A stretch of DNA of 64,000 nucleotides from Linnemannia elongata (taxonomy: Eukaryota; Mortierellomycota; Mortierellomycetes; Mortierellales; Mortierellaceae): positions 992,001-1,056,000 of the forward strand of contig JAXBDG010000008.1 of the NCBI GenBank assembly GCA_036320915.1, given 5' to 3'. Below, in pieces: positions 30,746-44,453 of this stretch. The number at the start of each line of letters is the position of its first letter. The first letter of the stretch is position 1. The notes below the pieces were generated by a model. That model worked only from the letters and a program-made list of their open reading frames with translations. It did no database searches and was not told the DNA's origin. Made by a program: the position numbers and the translations under genes.

Positions 30746-32832
30746 ATGCCACCAAAGAGAGCTTCAAGGGCAAAGGCCAGCAGCAGCAACAAGGGCACTG
30801 ACAGTCAGGACGTAGTCATGGAGGGTCATACCCCCGCAGTTGCCATCGAAACAGCAGCAGAGGAATCAAATCAGGCTGCTGTTGCTGATGGAGACATCAC
30901 AGCGATCATCAAGCGATCAGTCAAGAGGACGCGGGAGCTCTTTGCCGAGGACCAGGAGAATATCTACAGCACACTCACAGAGGATCAATTGAGGTGCGCA
31001 TCTTGCGAGAATTTTATCGCATGGTTCATAAGGAAAGGAGCTATTAATCGAGGTGGACCAGCGATACTGACAGATCAGTTCTTCTCCTCCTCTTTGGTGT
31101 GATAGCCAGCGCGTCAAGTTGCAGTCCAAGATCCATGACGAATACAAGGACGTCCAAGTCCTCCCATACCCACTCTTGAAGCGACAAAAGGAACAGCTGG
31201 AAAAGAAGAAGGCTAAGACAGGATCTGTCATCGCACCAGCACCTTCAGCAACAGCAGGGGATGTTGACAGCGGCGTGGAAAAGATCCTCGACACTCTTCC
31301 TAAGAAGTCTTCACAACAGTCGAGTGCATTGGTGATGCACAAACCAACAATCCATAACCCCTTCCCGGATGCACCGGGTGGAGGTACTTCGTTGGTCAGG
31401 AGACCTGTTGCCAAGGCGATCCGTCCAGAGTGGCATGCTCCTTGGAAGCTGATGAGGGTTATCTCGGGACATCAGGGGTGGGTCAGGAGTGTTGCTGTCG
31501 AGCCTGGCAATTCGTGGTTCGCTACCGGTGCCGGAGATCGTATCATCAAGGTATATTTCGAATCTTTGTGTCTTTTTGCCACCCATCGCGATCTACAGCA
31601 ACGCCGGAAGATGCATAGCTAACACTTTGCCGAACATGTGAGTAGATTTGGGATTTGGCATCAGGAAGGTTGAAGCTGTCGCTGACGGGTCACATTGGAC
31701 AAGTTCGTGGATTGGCAGTGTCACCAAGACACCCTTACCTGTTCTCTTGTGGAGACGACAAGATGGTCAAATGCTGGGATCTGGAAACCAACAAGGTCAT
31801 TCGACACTACCACGGACACCTCAGCGGTGTCTATGCCCTGGCCATTCATCCTACCCTGGACGTCCTTGTCACTTCTGGCCGTGATGCCACCGCTCGCGTA
31901 AGTCGCTCATCTTGAAAAGCCACATCTAAAAGGTCTGAGCCACGATTGAATGTTGTATCTGATCTGTATCCTATTGCATGCAATTTCTACAACATAGGTG
32001 TGGGATATGAGGACAAAGCAGGCTGTGCACGTTCTCTCAGGACACACAGGAACAGTCAGTGCTGTCAAGTGTCAGGAGGCAGACCCACAGGTCATCACAT
32101 CCTCAATGGATAGCACAGTCCGTCTGTGGGATCTAGCTGCAGGAAAGACCATGACCACACTCACCCATCACAAGAAGAGTGTTCGTGCCATGGCTCTCCA
32201 CCCAACAGAGTTCACCTTCTCGACCGCCAGTCCTGACAACATCAAGCAGTGGAAGTGTCCTGAGGGCCAGTTCATGCGCAACTTTGAGGGTCCTGGAGGT
32301 GTTACTGGAGGCGGAGGCATCGTCAATGCCATGGCTGTCAATGCCGACAATGTCATGTTCACTGGAGGTACTTTATCTTGTGTTTATCATTTCTTGGATG
32401 GCTGCATGTATTTGCTAGAAAGGTTTTGTACTAACACCTATCTCCGCTCATGTAATTCTCTTTCTCCGAAATAGCTGACAACGGTGCAATGGGATTCTGG
32501 GATTGGAAGTCAGGACATCAATTCCAGAGACTGGATTCACTCGTCCAACCCGGATCGTTGGACAGTGAAGCCGGTATCTTTTGCGCCGAGTTTGACAAGA
32601 CTGGTCTGCGCCTTATTACTGGAGAGGCCGACAAGACCATCAAGATCTGGAAGGAGGACGATCAAGCCGTACGTTTATTCCTCTTGTTTGTTTGCTGAGC
32701 GCGTCAAATTGTCTCTACTTGTCAAGAGTCGAGAACTAACCTTGCTGTGACCTTTTTTTTTATCTATTCAATTAGACGCCTGAGACACATCCTTTGGATT
32801 GGAAGCCTTCGTTGATGAGAAAGCGTTATTAA
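30746..32832 (+). CDS. PRP46: Pre-mRNA splicing factor PRP46/PLRG1 (WD40)
   Basis: Six exons: 30746-30993, 31106-31550, 31646-31897, 31998-32367, 32475-32668 and 32776-32832. The product is 521 residues. The N-terminal 190 residues are charged and include [11 protein letters not shown] and [14 protein letters not shown], typical of the PLRG1/PRL1 family. Residues about 205-505 form seven WD40 repeats ([72 protein letters not shown] and so on, each ending W-D or close). The family C-terminus [14 protein letters not shown] is exact in style. It is a core member of the Prp19-associated (NTC) complex in the activated spliceosome. The start [10 protein letters not shown] is chosen over an in-frame ATG at 30614, which would overlap the divergent leader. 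Confidence 0.95.
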
Positions 32833-33192
32833 GAGTGGCATCCTTCATTCATAAAACTGTACAATACATCAATAAGCAACAGCAAAAGAAATTTTTTTTA
32901 ATGTAAAAATGTGTTTGGAATAAGGAGCGCTTTCCGTTAGGTAAAATTACAGGCAGGTCAAGGGAAAGCTATGGTACAACAGTTGGGGTAGGGATATTGA
33001 AGCAAAGAAAAAGCTAATAGTGAGAAAAAAAAAAAAATGAAGGTACTACTGACAGAGGAAGAAAAGAAGAAGGGGAGAAATAATATGGATGTAAAGGTAC
33101 GCGAAAATGAAGAGATGGAAGAAATGGTGTTGTTGTGTGCGGAGTTGTGGATGAGTGTGCATGTTGTACAGTTGACCTGCTCGCTCCGGGAA
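32833..33192. other. Convergent intergenic region
   Basis: No gene seen. It holds the 3' ends of PRP46 (A/T-rich with TTTTTTTAATG near 32890) and of VID21 (A-run at about 33025-33037). Confidence 0.5.
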
Positions 33193-33228
33193 TTAAGGCT
33201 GTGGTTGGGAGTTTTGCTGCTGCTGTTG

Positions 33229-33267
<39 letters not shown>

Positions 33268-35560
33268 AAGAGCCAGCTGTTGCTGCTGCAATGCAAGTGC
33301 CTGCTGCTGTTGCTGTTGTTGCTGCAACGCCAACTGTTGCACCTGTTGCTGCTGAAGCTGTCGTTGGGCCAATTGCTGCTGTTGCATCGCTAATTGCTGC
33401 TTCTGCTGTTGCAGTTTCTGCTGCTGAATCAGGTGCTGCTGCTGAAGTTGCTTCTGTTGAGCAAGCTGCGCCGCATTCATGGCTGGACTCATGCCTTGAC
33501 CGTTGACGAGACCTGGCGACTGACCGTTCATGACTTGACCGTTCATTGTTTGGCCGTTGACAAGACCCGCAGTCTGACCAACTTGGGGCTGCTGAACCAA
33601 TTGAGGAGATGCCTGTTGCTGTTGCTGAGCAAGAGCTTGAGTCTGGGCCTGAGTCGTCTGTCCATTGAGCTGCTGACCGTTCTGCTGCTGCATCGCCTGC
33701 TGTTGCTTAATCGCTTGTTGGGCATTGTACTGGCTTTCGAAGAATCTCTGCAGCTGCTGGCGGGCTTGGGCTTCCGCTTGGAGGCGGGGAAGGTTCGGGT
33801 AATGCTGGGCCAGCTGGGCAATCATCTGAGGCGTTGGCACGGTTGGCATTGTCAGAAGAGACGCCATAGGAGGAGTTGCGGTTCCTTGAGCACCTGCACT
33901 CGCCTGCTGTTGCTGTTGCTGTTGCTGTTGTTGTTGCAACTGCTGCTGCTTCAACTGCTGCTGCTGCTGCTGCTGCTGCTGAAGAGCCTGCTGCTGCTGC
34001 TGTTGCAACTGTTGCTGTTGAGGCTGAGTGTGACCCATGATAGGCGTCTGAACAGTGACAGGGTTGGCTCCGGCTGCAGGTGTTGAGGCCGTCGCAGAGT
34101 GGAACAAAGTAGGACTTGGGACAACTCCAGGGGCCATGACAGGAGTGCTACCTCCCTTGGCGACTCCGTTGGTGTTCAGAACCTGCTGTGGCTTCGCATT
34201 GACTCCGATAGCACCGTTATTATTGTTGAGGGCTCCGCCGGCAAGAATAGGAGTCGATGGTGTGGCGGCTCCGGACGAGTTTCCTGATCCGTTTCCTGTA
34301 CCATTCATCCGGTTGGCATTGGCTGCTGTATGGTTGATCGACTCGCCGGGTGTGCTGGGTCCGCTGGGGAGGTTAGGGGTCAAACCGCCCATCTGAGCTG
34401 TCGAAGCTTGTCGAGGAGATCCTGTGGGTGTCTTGATCTGCTGAAGCTGGGCGACTTGTTGCTGCTTCTGCTGCATGGCTTGTTGTTGAAGCTGTTGCTG
34501 TTGAAGCGCTTGTACTTGAGCCTGAGCCTGGGCTTGTGCTTGTGCTTGAGCAGCCCGCTGAGCCTGAGCTTGAGCTTGCGCGGCGGCTTGTAACTGAAGC
34601 TGTTGCTGCTGTTGTTGGTGAAGCTGCTGCATTTGCTGCTGCTGGACCATCTGCTGCTGTTGCTTCTGTGCGTGGAGTTGCTGGGCCTGCAACTGCTGGG
34701 CCTGTTGAAGCTGAAGCTGTTGTGCCAAAAGCTGTTGCTGCGCCTGCTGCTGCGCTTGCGCTTGAGCTTGAGCCTGGACTTGCTGTAGGTGCTGCGCCTG
34801 GAGAGACGGACTGGCAAAGCCGGGCATAGGCGACGTCATGGGTCTTGCGAGAGGCGAGGACGACGCCTGCTGTTGCTGTTGCTGCTGGAGCTGTGCCTGT
34901 GCCTGGGCTTGGATTTGAGCCTGAGCTTGAGCAGCCTGTTGCTGTTGGAGCGCCTGGAGCTGTTGCTGACGGATATAGGCCTGAATCTGTGGGCTTGAGA
35001 GCGACAGACTGGGGTTGTTGCGGATATAGTTGAGGGCTTGGGGACTCAGGCCTGTCAATGGGATCTGCGAAACACCTTGTCCTTGCTGCTGAGCCTGAGC
35101 TTGAGCTTGAGCCTGGGCTTGCGCCTGTGCCTGTGCCTGTGCCTGTGCGGCCTGTTGCGCCTGTGCGAGTTGCTGTTGCTGGATTTGAAGCTGCTGCTGT
35201 TGTTGAAGCTGCTGCAACTGCAACTGCTGTTGCTGCTGAAGTTGTTGGTGCTGCAAGTGGAGCTGGACTTGAGCTTGTTGGGCCTGCTGAACTTGGGCCT
35301 GAGTCTGAGCTTGGGCCTGCGCTGCAGCTTGTGCTTGAGCCTGAGCCTGGGCCTGAGCTTGAGCTTGTGCTGCCGCTTGGGCTTGTTGGACCTGCTGGAC
35401 CTGCTGGGGGTTGAGTGGTCGAACACCCGCCTTGGCCTGGGGCGACATCTGGGGTGGACGCTGTTGGGCTGCAGCCTGAGGACCAGCAGCAGCACGGGCC
35501 AACTGTTGAGCGGCGTCCAGAGGAGTACCTGCTGGATTGGGCATAGGAGGGCGAACTCCA
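33193..35560 (-). repeat. CAG/CTG- and GCN-rich low-complexity tract coding Q/A repeats
   Basis: About 2.3 kb of imperfect trinucleotide repeats, read as Gln and Gln-Ala on the coding (minus) strand. Examples are runs near 33223-33265, 33905-33990 and 35080-35150. The CAG/CAA/GCC/CAA mixture keeps it from being a pure microsatellite. On the plus strand it gives long false Leu/Ala frames. Confidence 0.9.
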
Positions 35561-38500
35561 ACGCCAACACCGGGCTAAGATGGTGAAACAAAATGAAATG
35601 GTTGTAGGTAGGTTAGTTGCGTTATAAGTTTTTTTTGACAAGACGTAAGAGCGATTCTTAAATTCAGTGCACGTTGAAGACTTACTCTTCCGAGAGCCAT
35701 CGACGCAGCCTGCAACTGTCGCTGCTCGTTCATAACCTGGCTCAAGTGGCGGTCGCGGTCCGTCTTGTACTTGCTCAGATCTGCGGGCGTCAAAGGTACA
35801 TTGCCGTTTCCAATCTTGGGGCTCTGACCATCCTGACCTATAACCGCCTTTTTGTTCGCTGCAGTCACAACAGGTGCTACGAACGATGCAACAGCGTCAT
35901 TACCAAGGAGTTAGAGATTAGACCATATAAGTACTCTACAGGGTCAAGGTGATCAAAACGAAAGAAACACATACCAGCATTGACTCGACTCTGAGCAATC
36001 TCACGCTTTTTCATGGCCTTCTTCATGGCCTCAAGCATGCTCAATGAACGCTGCTTCTTCTTTGCAGGGTCTGCCTTGATGGACGTGACGATCTTCTTTC
36101 CGTCCTTATCCTTTCTCGCCTTGGGTGATGGTGGTGTCGAGGTCGAGCCGGTAGGGAGGTTACCAATGGGAATGAGTCCCGAACCCGAGTCTGCTCCAAC
36201 GCCATTTGGTCCCGATTGGGGTCCATCCTTCTTAGACCAGCGATCGTAACAGTCGTACGGGGTTCTCCGCTCTGAAGAAAGGATGGGTCCCCGCATTGAG
36301 TTGAACATGTCGGAGATGAGGTCCCAGTTGTACTGGTATGGCTTGATCATGCTTAGCAACAGATCATCCTCCTCGCTCGTCCAGACAACAGACACCTTCT
36401 GTGCGAGGGGACCGGGAGGTGTAGGTCGGCGAATGGGCGTGGAGGGAGCATCCTTGTTCTTCTTGGTCTGGAAGAGCACTGGAACTGTCCTTGGTGGTTC
36501 GGTGCCAGGAATGGCGTTCAGGATTCTGCCTTCAATCTTAGGGACTCTGGCGTCCTCTTCCTCAAAGTCATCCATTTCTTCAGTGGGATCTCTCTTGTGC
36601 TTCAAGTAAACGACCTGGGAAGCCAGTGGACTGAAGTCTAATTGAGGTGGCTTGGAAGACATCAATCGGCTGATCATGGTGACACGACCGTGCTCCGCCT
36701 CGTCCAGGTAGGCGTCGTTGTCGTCTGGGTTGGGTGGGCCGTAGAGTGGTAAATCTGGGAAGAGAGCGTTGATATCCAAAGATCCAATGCGAGTTCCTTC
36801 CATCAAAGCCTCCAAATTATCAAGCGAGAACATGGTAACGCTGGTGTCCAACTCGAGAATGGACGGTCTGCACTTTTGGATGACTGCTGGCGCAAGGGGC
36901 GGGGGCATCATCATAAAGTCATCCTTGGCGTTCTCCTTGAGCTTAGGGACGAGCGCCTTGTTGTCGGCTGCTTCAGGAGCGGGTGTGCCCATCACAGGCG
37001 TCTTGCTCTGATCTGCAGACAAAGGATTGGACATAGTGACATCCTCCGACTCAATCTTGATGGGCTTATCGGCGGATGTGTCGTTGACTGGAGGCTGCTC
37101 TGACGATTCTTGTTTTGTGACGACGTCCATTGCCTCCGTTACGGGTACAGAAGAGTCCTCGCGAGACGGCTCGGAAGTATCCACCATGGTCTCGTCCAAA
37201 AAGTCCTCGATCTTGACTGTTGCTTCCATAACCTCGGTTGGCTGCTCTTTGGGCGACTCTGGCCGCTCAATGACCTTTTGACGCTGTGTATTCAAATTCA
37301 AGAGTGATATATCCTATAGTTAAACACCATGTACGCTCGCATAGCACAAATTTCATACAGGAAAGGCAATAGCAAAATAAAACAAACCTGAACACAGACG
37401 AGGGATTTGTCGTCGGTCTCGTGCCAGGCCATAATCCACCTGGACACCTGGTAGGCAGTGGCAATCTTCCACCGCCTCTCCTCCTTGTAGTCGACTTGGG
37501 TCCACCGCACCTCGTCCAAAAGATGATCCCAGTGAGTCTTTGTGCGGGCTGGTCCACGATGCTTCTTGATCTGCTTAAAACTCCATCGGTTTCCCTCCTT
37601 GAGGGTGTCAATCCGCTGCATCGCTCTCATCAACTTCAACTCCTCACGGGCAACCTTCCAATCCTTGGTATTGACGACCTTGGTTGCAGTCTGAAAAGCC
37701 TTGTAGATGGGCTGGCTCTGAACCTTGAGCTGCCAAGCATAGAGATCCACGTGTCGGGTTGGGCGACCAGATGAGCTTCCATCTAAGGCATCGTACCGTT
37801 GCGATCCGAAGCGCGAGTCTGTCCGCTTCATAAGTGTAGGGGTTGTCGTAGGCTGAGCGTGCTTCTTGGCAGTGTGTAGTTTGAGTGGCGGTGGCTTGAC
37901 GGCAACGTGAGATATGGAGCTATTGCTCGGTGCCGAGTATATAGCAGACGCTGTCAGGGCAGCAATAGCTGGAGTCATGGGCTCCACTGCCACGGGCATT
38001 GGGGTGGGAGTGGCGATCACGGCTCCAGAAGTACCGACTGGCGATGTGGCGCGCGGTGAGCGTTCTGATGCTGTTCCAAGAATCTCGTCAACACTCCGGT
38101 GGCGAATAGCTCCACTGACTCCACGAGTGACCATCCGTTCAGGAGGCGGTAACGTCCGCTTCGCCTTGCGTGAAGGAGATGTTTCGGCAGAGTTTGTTTG
38201 CGCGCCTGGAGTGCTTCCTGGGGTGCTTCCTGGCGTCCTGGGTTCTGGCGTCTGGTGTCTATCGTTATGTGAGGGGTGGTTGCTCTCCGGAGTGGCAGCG
38301 CGGGAATGTGGTGAAGGATGGTTGCTATCTTCAGGAACTGTAGAACGGGCGTTGGCAAAGCCGGGTATTGAAGTGATGGGTTCCTTTTTGATGTTGCTGT
38401 CCATTTCGCTTATCTCCTTCTCGTCGTTCTGTTCCGTCTCGGCGATCTCCATGGGCGAGTCGGATGTCAAGTCGGGCACGACCACTGCGCTCTCGGATGG

Positions 38501-39195
38501 CGTCATGACTGTTGGCGTTGTGCTCTCCTGCTTGACCGGTGGCTCTGGTTCTTCCATGGGGGTGTCTTCTGAATCTGATGCCAATGCGCCTGAGGTAGGG
38601 TTGGATCTACTTGTTGAATTACAAGCAATGTTCGGTTAGTGACCATTCAGACATTGTTTTGAGGTCGATCGCAGAGGAAGAGGTGGGGAAGTATCAAAAA
38701 GGCCATACTCGGACAGTTGATGTTGCTCTTGGAATGCCTTCAGCTTAGCTTCATCAATCTTGGCAAAGTCCGGTTCAGGCTCCAGGCTAGCGTCTGTCCC
38801 GGCAACTTGTTTCATATAATAAAACTCTTTGAGAAGAATGTCGCGCCGAACAAGAATCTCACTTTTTTGAACGACGTGTGTCGAAGAGAGAGTGAGTGAG
38901 AAAGAGAGAATCAGTATCGATATGTTATTTTGACCTTGTGGGAGCTCCAATCTTGATGAAGAGGTATGTAGATACTTACTCAATCTGTTCTCGGTGCGTC
39001 TTCTCCGACAAAAGCCTCATTTTGAGGATATGTGGCAACTATGGGTAAAAGGGAGGCAACGAGCAAAACGAGCAAACGACTGGTCAGATCACGTCCTTGG
39101 TAAAGTTATGATGGTTGCAGTCTTCATGATCTAGAGTTGATGGGGAAAAAAAGAGTAAAGAGTGTGCCACTTACAGCTTTGTTCACCTCGGTCAT
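33193..39195 (-). CDS. VID21: VID21/EAF1-type scaffold of the NuA4 histone acetyltransferase
   Basis: Seven exons: 39195-39175, 39038-38980, 38861-38709, 38609-37388, 37313-35975, 35876-35686 and 35574-33193. All junctions are in phase; the product is 1,788 residues. The N-terminal LLSEKTHREQI and VRRDILLKEFYYMKQ helices are the usual VID21 start. The HSA domain lies at about 361-475 (YAWQLKVQSQPIYKAFQ, RWSFKQIKKHRGP, WDHLLDEVRW, RRWKIATAYQVSRWIMAWHE) and recruits actin and Arp4. The SANT/Myb domain lies at about 790-850 (WTSEEDDLLLSMIKPYQYNWD). Everything after residue 996 is a Gln/Ala-rich region of nearly 800 residues with Q-runs and QAQA arrays. VID21 holds NuA4 together for H4/H2A acetylation. 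The gene is much longer than yeast EAF1 (about 980 residues), mostly because of this tail. The seven-codon first exon (MTEVNKA) is the least certain. Confidence 0.92.
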
Positions 39196-40401
39196 GTTGA
39201 GGGAACTCTTTGGATGTTTTGTGGGGTCAAACTATCAGGCGTACACCGTTCCAATTGGTGTTTCCCCTGACGTTTGTTGTCACTTGTGTTCGAAGATGCG
39301 GATAGGAAAAAAAAAATGAGAGTACGCTGCACAGTTGATGAGCGGGACAGTACTCGAATAGAGAAAGAAGAAACGAGGGAAAGTGGGTTCTGTGTTTGTG
39401 TGTTGGGAGTATGTTATGAACGCGTCGCCTAGTTATCGTAACAAGAATTGTATGAGAGTTAGCAAGCATTGTAGAGAGCAAAAAATGTGTTGGTTTGTAT
39501 GGGAGCAAACAATAAGGTCAAAAAAGACAAAGGGGATATGCGCCAAACGAGGTAACAATCTCAACAAACAACGATGCAATCGACGCCACCTCCAAGCTCG
39601 CCGCCTATTCCACACGCACGACCAGCGAATGAAAAAGGGCTGCCTGGTCATTTATGTGTATACCCTCTCTGAATCGTTATTTCCCAACCGAGAATGCACA
39701 TGACTCTTGGAGGGGTTGTTGGGCTGCCAACAAAAAGAAAAAATGCGGGAGAAATGAAAAGAAGGAGAGGGCCAAGTTGCGCAGCTGACAAGAAAAAAAA
39801 AGACGCACCAGGCAGTGGAGGGGGGGGAGAACAAAAGGAAAAAAAAAAAGGCTGGCGAGGGAGGATAATAAACCCACATACTCAAGGTGATTGTGTTTGA
39901 ACGAAAACACACACATACAAGAGATGATTGCAAGCCTTGAGAATCAGTTGGATGGGAGCCAAGTGGGAGATGTGCCCATCCCCAATATCCGCTTGCAATC
40001 AAGACTTGAAAATGTGAGGTTATTTTTGGATGAGAACTTACCAAGTGTTGCTGCGGATGGATGCTTGTTTTTTTGTTTCGGGGATTGATTGAACAACACA
40101 AAAAGAAAAAGTACAGTCAATCAATAACAGAATAGAAAAAAGATGAGAGTGGAGTGGGTTGTTGTAGTGTGTGTTGATGGTTGTCTTTTTTTTTTTGGTG
40201 CTTCTGGTTGAGGCGCTTTCCGATGATGATTGTGCTTTTTTGCGGGTGTTTTTTTGTTTGTCTGTCTGTCTGTCTGCCTGTGTGTGTTTGGCCCTGCTGG
40301 CTGGCGAGTAAGTACAAGTGTGCGAGAAAGGGGCTCTCCAAGCGAGAGATGGTGGTGACGTTTCATTTTTTTCATCCTGCCAACAAGTCACGTGCGAACA
40401 T
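39196..40401. other. VID21 promoter region and LysRS 3' region
   Basis: No convincing gene. Purine-rich runs with A-tracts (for example near 39306-39316 and 39838-39850) lie in the region upstream of VID21. A GTCTGTCTGTCTGTCTG microsatellite lies at about 40259-40276 and a TG-rich stretch nearby. Short frames rich in Lys, Ser or Phe reflect composition. Confidence 0.5.
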
Positions 40402-42873
<2,472 letters not shown>

Positions 42874-43165
42874 TAATTTGTGAGGTCAAAATGAATGAAA
42901 GAAAAGGATTCCCCGATCACAAGATAAAAAATCGGACAACTGTGGGGAACCGGAAGGACTGCTTCCTCTTGGTCGGTCAGGCACAGGGCTTCACATTCAG
43001 GCACAGAGAGTGATGGTCTGATGGATAAGAAACAAGGTTTGATTTCGCGTGGTTGATATGTGACGCTAGTTAGAGAATGCAATTCTATGTTTTCTGTGGA
43101 TATGATCTCTGTTGACTCCCTTTTATCTCTGCTCGGCCCTCGTTGTATTTCTTCACTGCGACACG

Positions 43166-43798
43166 CTACAGAAACACAGCAGCCGCCCATAGAACTGCAC
43201 CAACAACAACTCTCCCGTTCCTTGCTGCACGCTGCCTCAACTTTCTCTCACCAGCAGACGACGACACGGACGAGCTTCTGCCCATGTGCGCCTTGGAATG
43301 TCCACCGTGGTAAATCCCTCCTCCTCCCCCATGGCTCATGACTTCGCTCGTCATCGATGCTGCCTTCACTACTGCCATGGCTTCTGTTCCTCCTGCCCCA
43401 CCCCTTGGCGGCTCGTTATCACCTTCGTCGCCAATGGACACAGAACTGCTGCTGCTGCCTACACTGACAGAGCTGCTGATATCGACTGTTGGATCGCTTC
43501 GTCGCTGTTGTTGTCCTTGTGGTTGTGGTTGATGGCATGCTCTCTTTGATAGCGAGCCATCGTTCAGTTCCTGGTTTATGAATAAACGAAAGAAGGTATT
43601 GTAAGCAACCAATGCTGTGACAAACTACTCAATCTTGAAGCGATCCATGAGGTTCATTGTCGGGCTTACAGTATCTATCCTCTCCTGACATGCATGGGAC
43701 GATGGAACGTCGAAAACAGTGGCTTCTGCAGTGTTCAGAAGAAGAACAGCAGCGACGATCATGCACGCCCAAAAGGGATTCTTCGACGAGTATCTCAT
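43166..43798 (-). CDS. Small secreted protein with GPI-anchor-like C-terminus, unknown function
   Basis: Two exons: 43798-43670 and 43570-43166, joined in phase 0 through a GTAAGC...CAG intron of 99 bp. The product is 177 residues. It opens with a signal peptide (NPFWACMIVAAVLLLNTAEA, residues about 7-26) and a short mature N-terminus with one Cys (SSHACQER). A Gln-rich patch, a Ser-rich stretch (SSSVSVGSSSSSVSIG), a Gly/His-rich HGGGGGIYHGGHSKAHMG and an RQRAARNG linker follow. It ends in a hydrophobic VVVGAVLWAAAVFL. Signal peptide plus hydrophobic C-terminus and Ser-rich body fit a GPI-anchored wall protein. No domain is recognised. Without the intron it would split into two frames that are not obviously related. 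Confidence 0.55.
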
Positions 43799-44453
43799 GC
43801 TGCAATATGGATCAGATGTATTGATTGTTGGTGATAAAGTGGGAGGATACAAGAAAAGGAAATCTGTAAGAGGTGCAGGAGCACTACAGTCGAGGAAGGT
43901 TATTTGCTATTATCCAAGCAGAGTAGAACACACAAAAGACAGAATGGAAAGCGAGGGTGGTGATCAGGATGGGACGAAGGAGAGCGATGTAGGCTTGTGA
44001 GTGGACTGCAGGCGCAGGTGAGGCGAAAAGAAGAGAAAGTAAGAAGACAAAAGCAACAACAAATGCAGGTATCACGACGCCCAATGACAGCAGAAGTGAG
44101 CCCTTTTATTGCCTACAAGAGAGGCCTTGAGGTGTATCAAGAGCAAAAAAACAAGTAAAATGAAAGGAGGATCGCAATCAAGGAGAAAGGCCACGGATAG
44201 AAGGGCTTAACATCTTCAGGCACGATAATATCTCTTTCTAGGAGGTGTTTTGCCGAAACGGAGAGAGGATGTCCGTGAACTAGAAACGACCCCAATTTTC
44301 AAAGATTGAAAAAGAAAAAAAAGGGAGGAATAGGAGATTCATTTCGCTCAGCGCTCTCATTTTCCTCCAGCACAGCGCCAACAACCAACTGCTTTCCACA
44401 CGTTTCCACGAGCGAAGCTACACCATTGTATAAGAGAAGGAATACTTTTTTCT
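43799..44453. other. Region upstream of the small secreted protein and downstream of SAC1
   Basis: No convincing gene. A 66-residue hydrophobic minus-strand frame (43884-44084) looks like a chance reading of the promoter. The right part is the SAC1 3' UTR. Confidence 0.4.

Noticed and set aside
33037..35586. Long plus-strand Leu/Ala/Val-rich open frames
   Set aside because: They are antisense readings of the CAG/GCN repeats in the last exon of VID21. The minus-strand frame joins in phase to HSA and SANT exons.
43884..44084. 66-residue hydrophobic minus-strand frame
   Set aside because: Hydrophobic but without a partner exon. Lies in the upstream region of the small secreted protein and has no family features.
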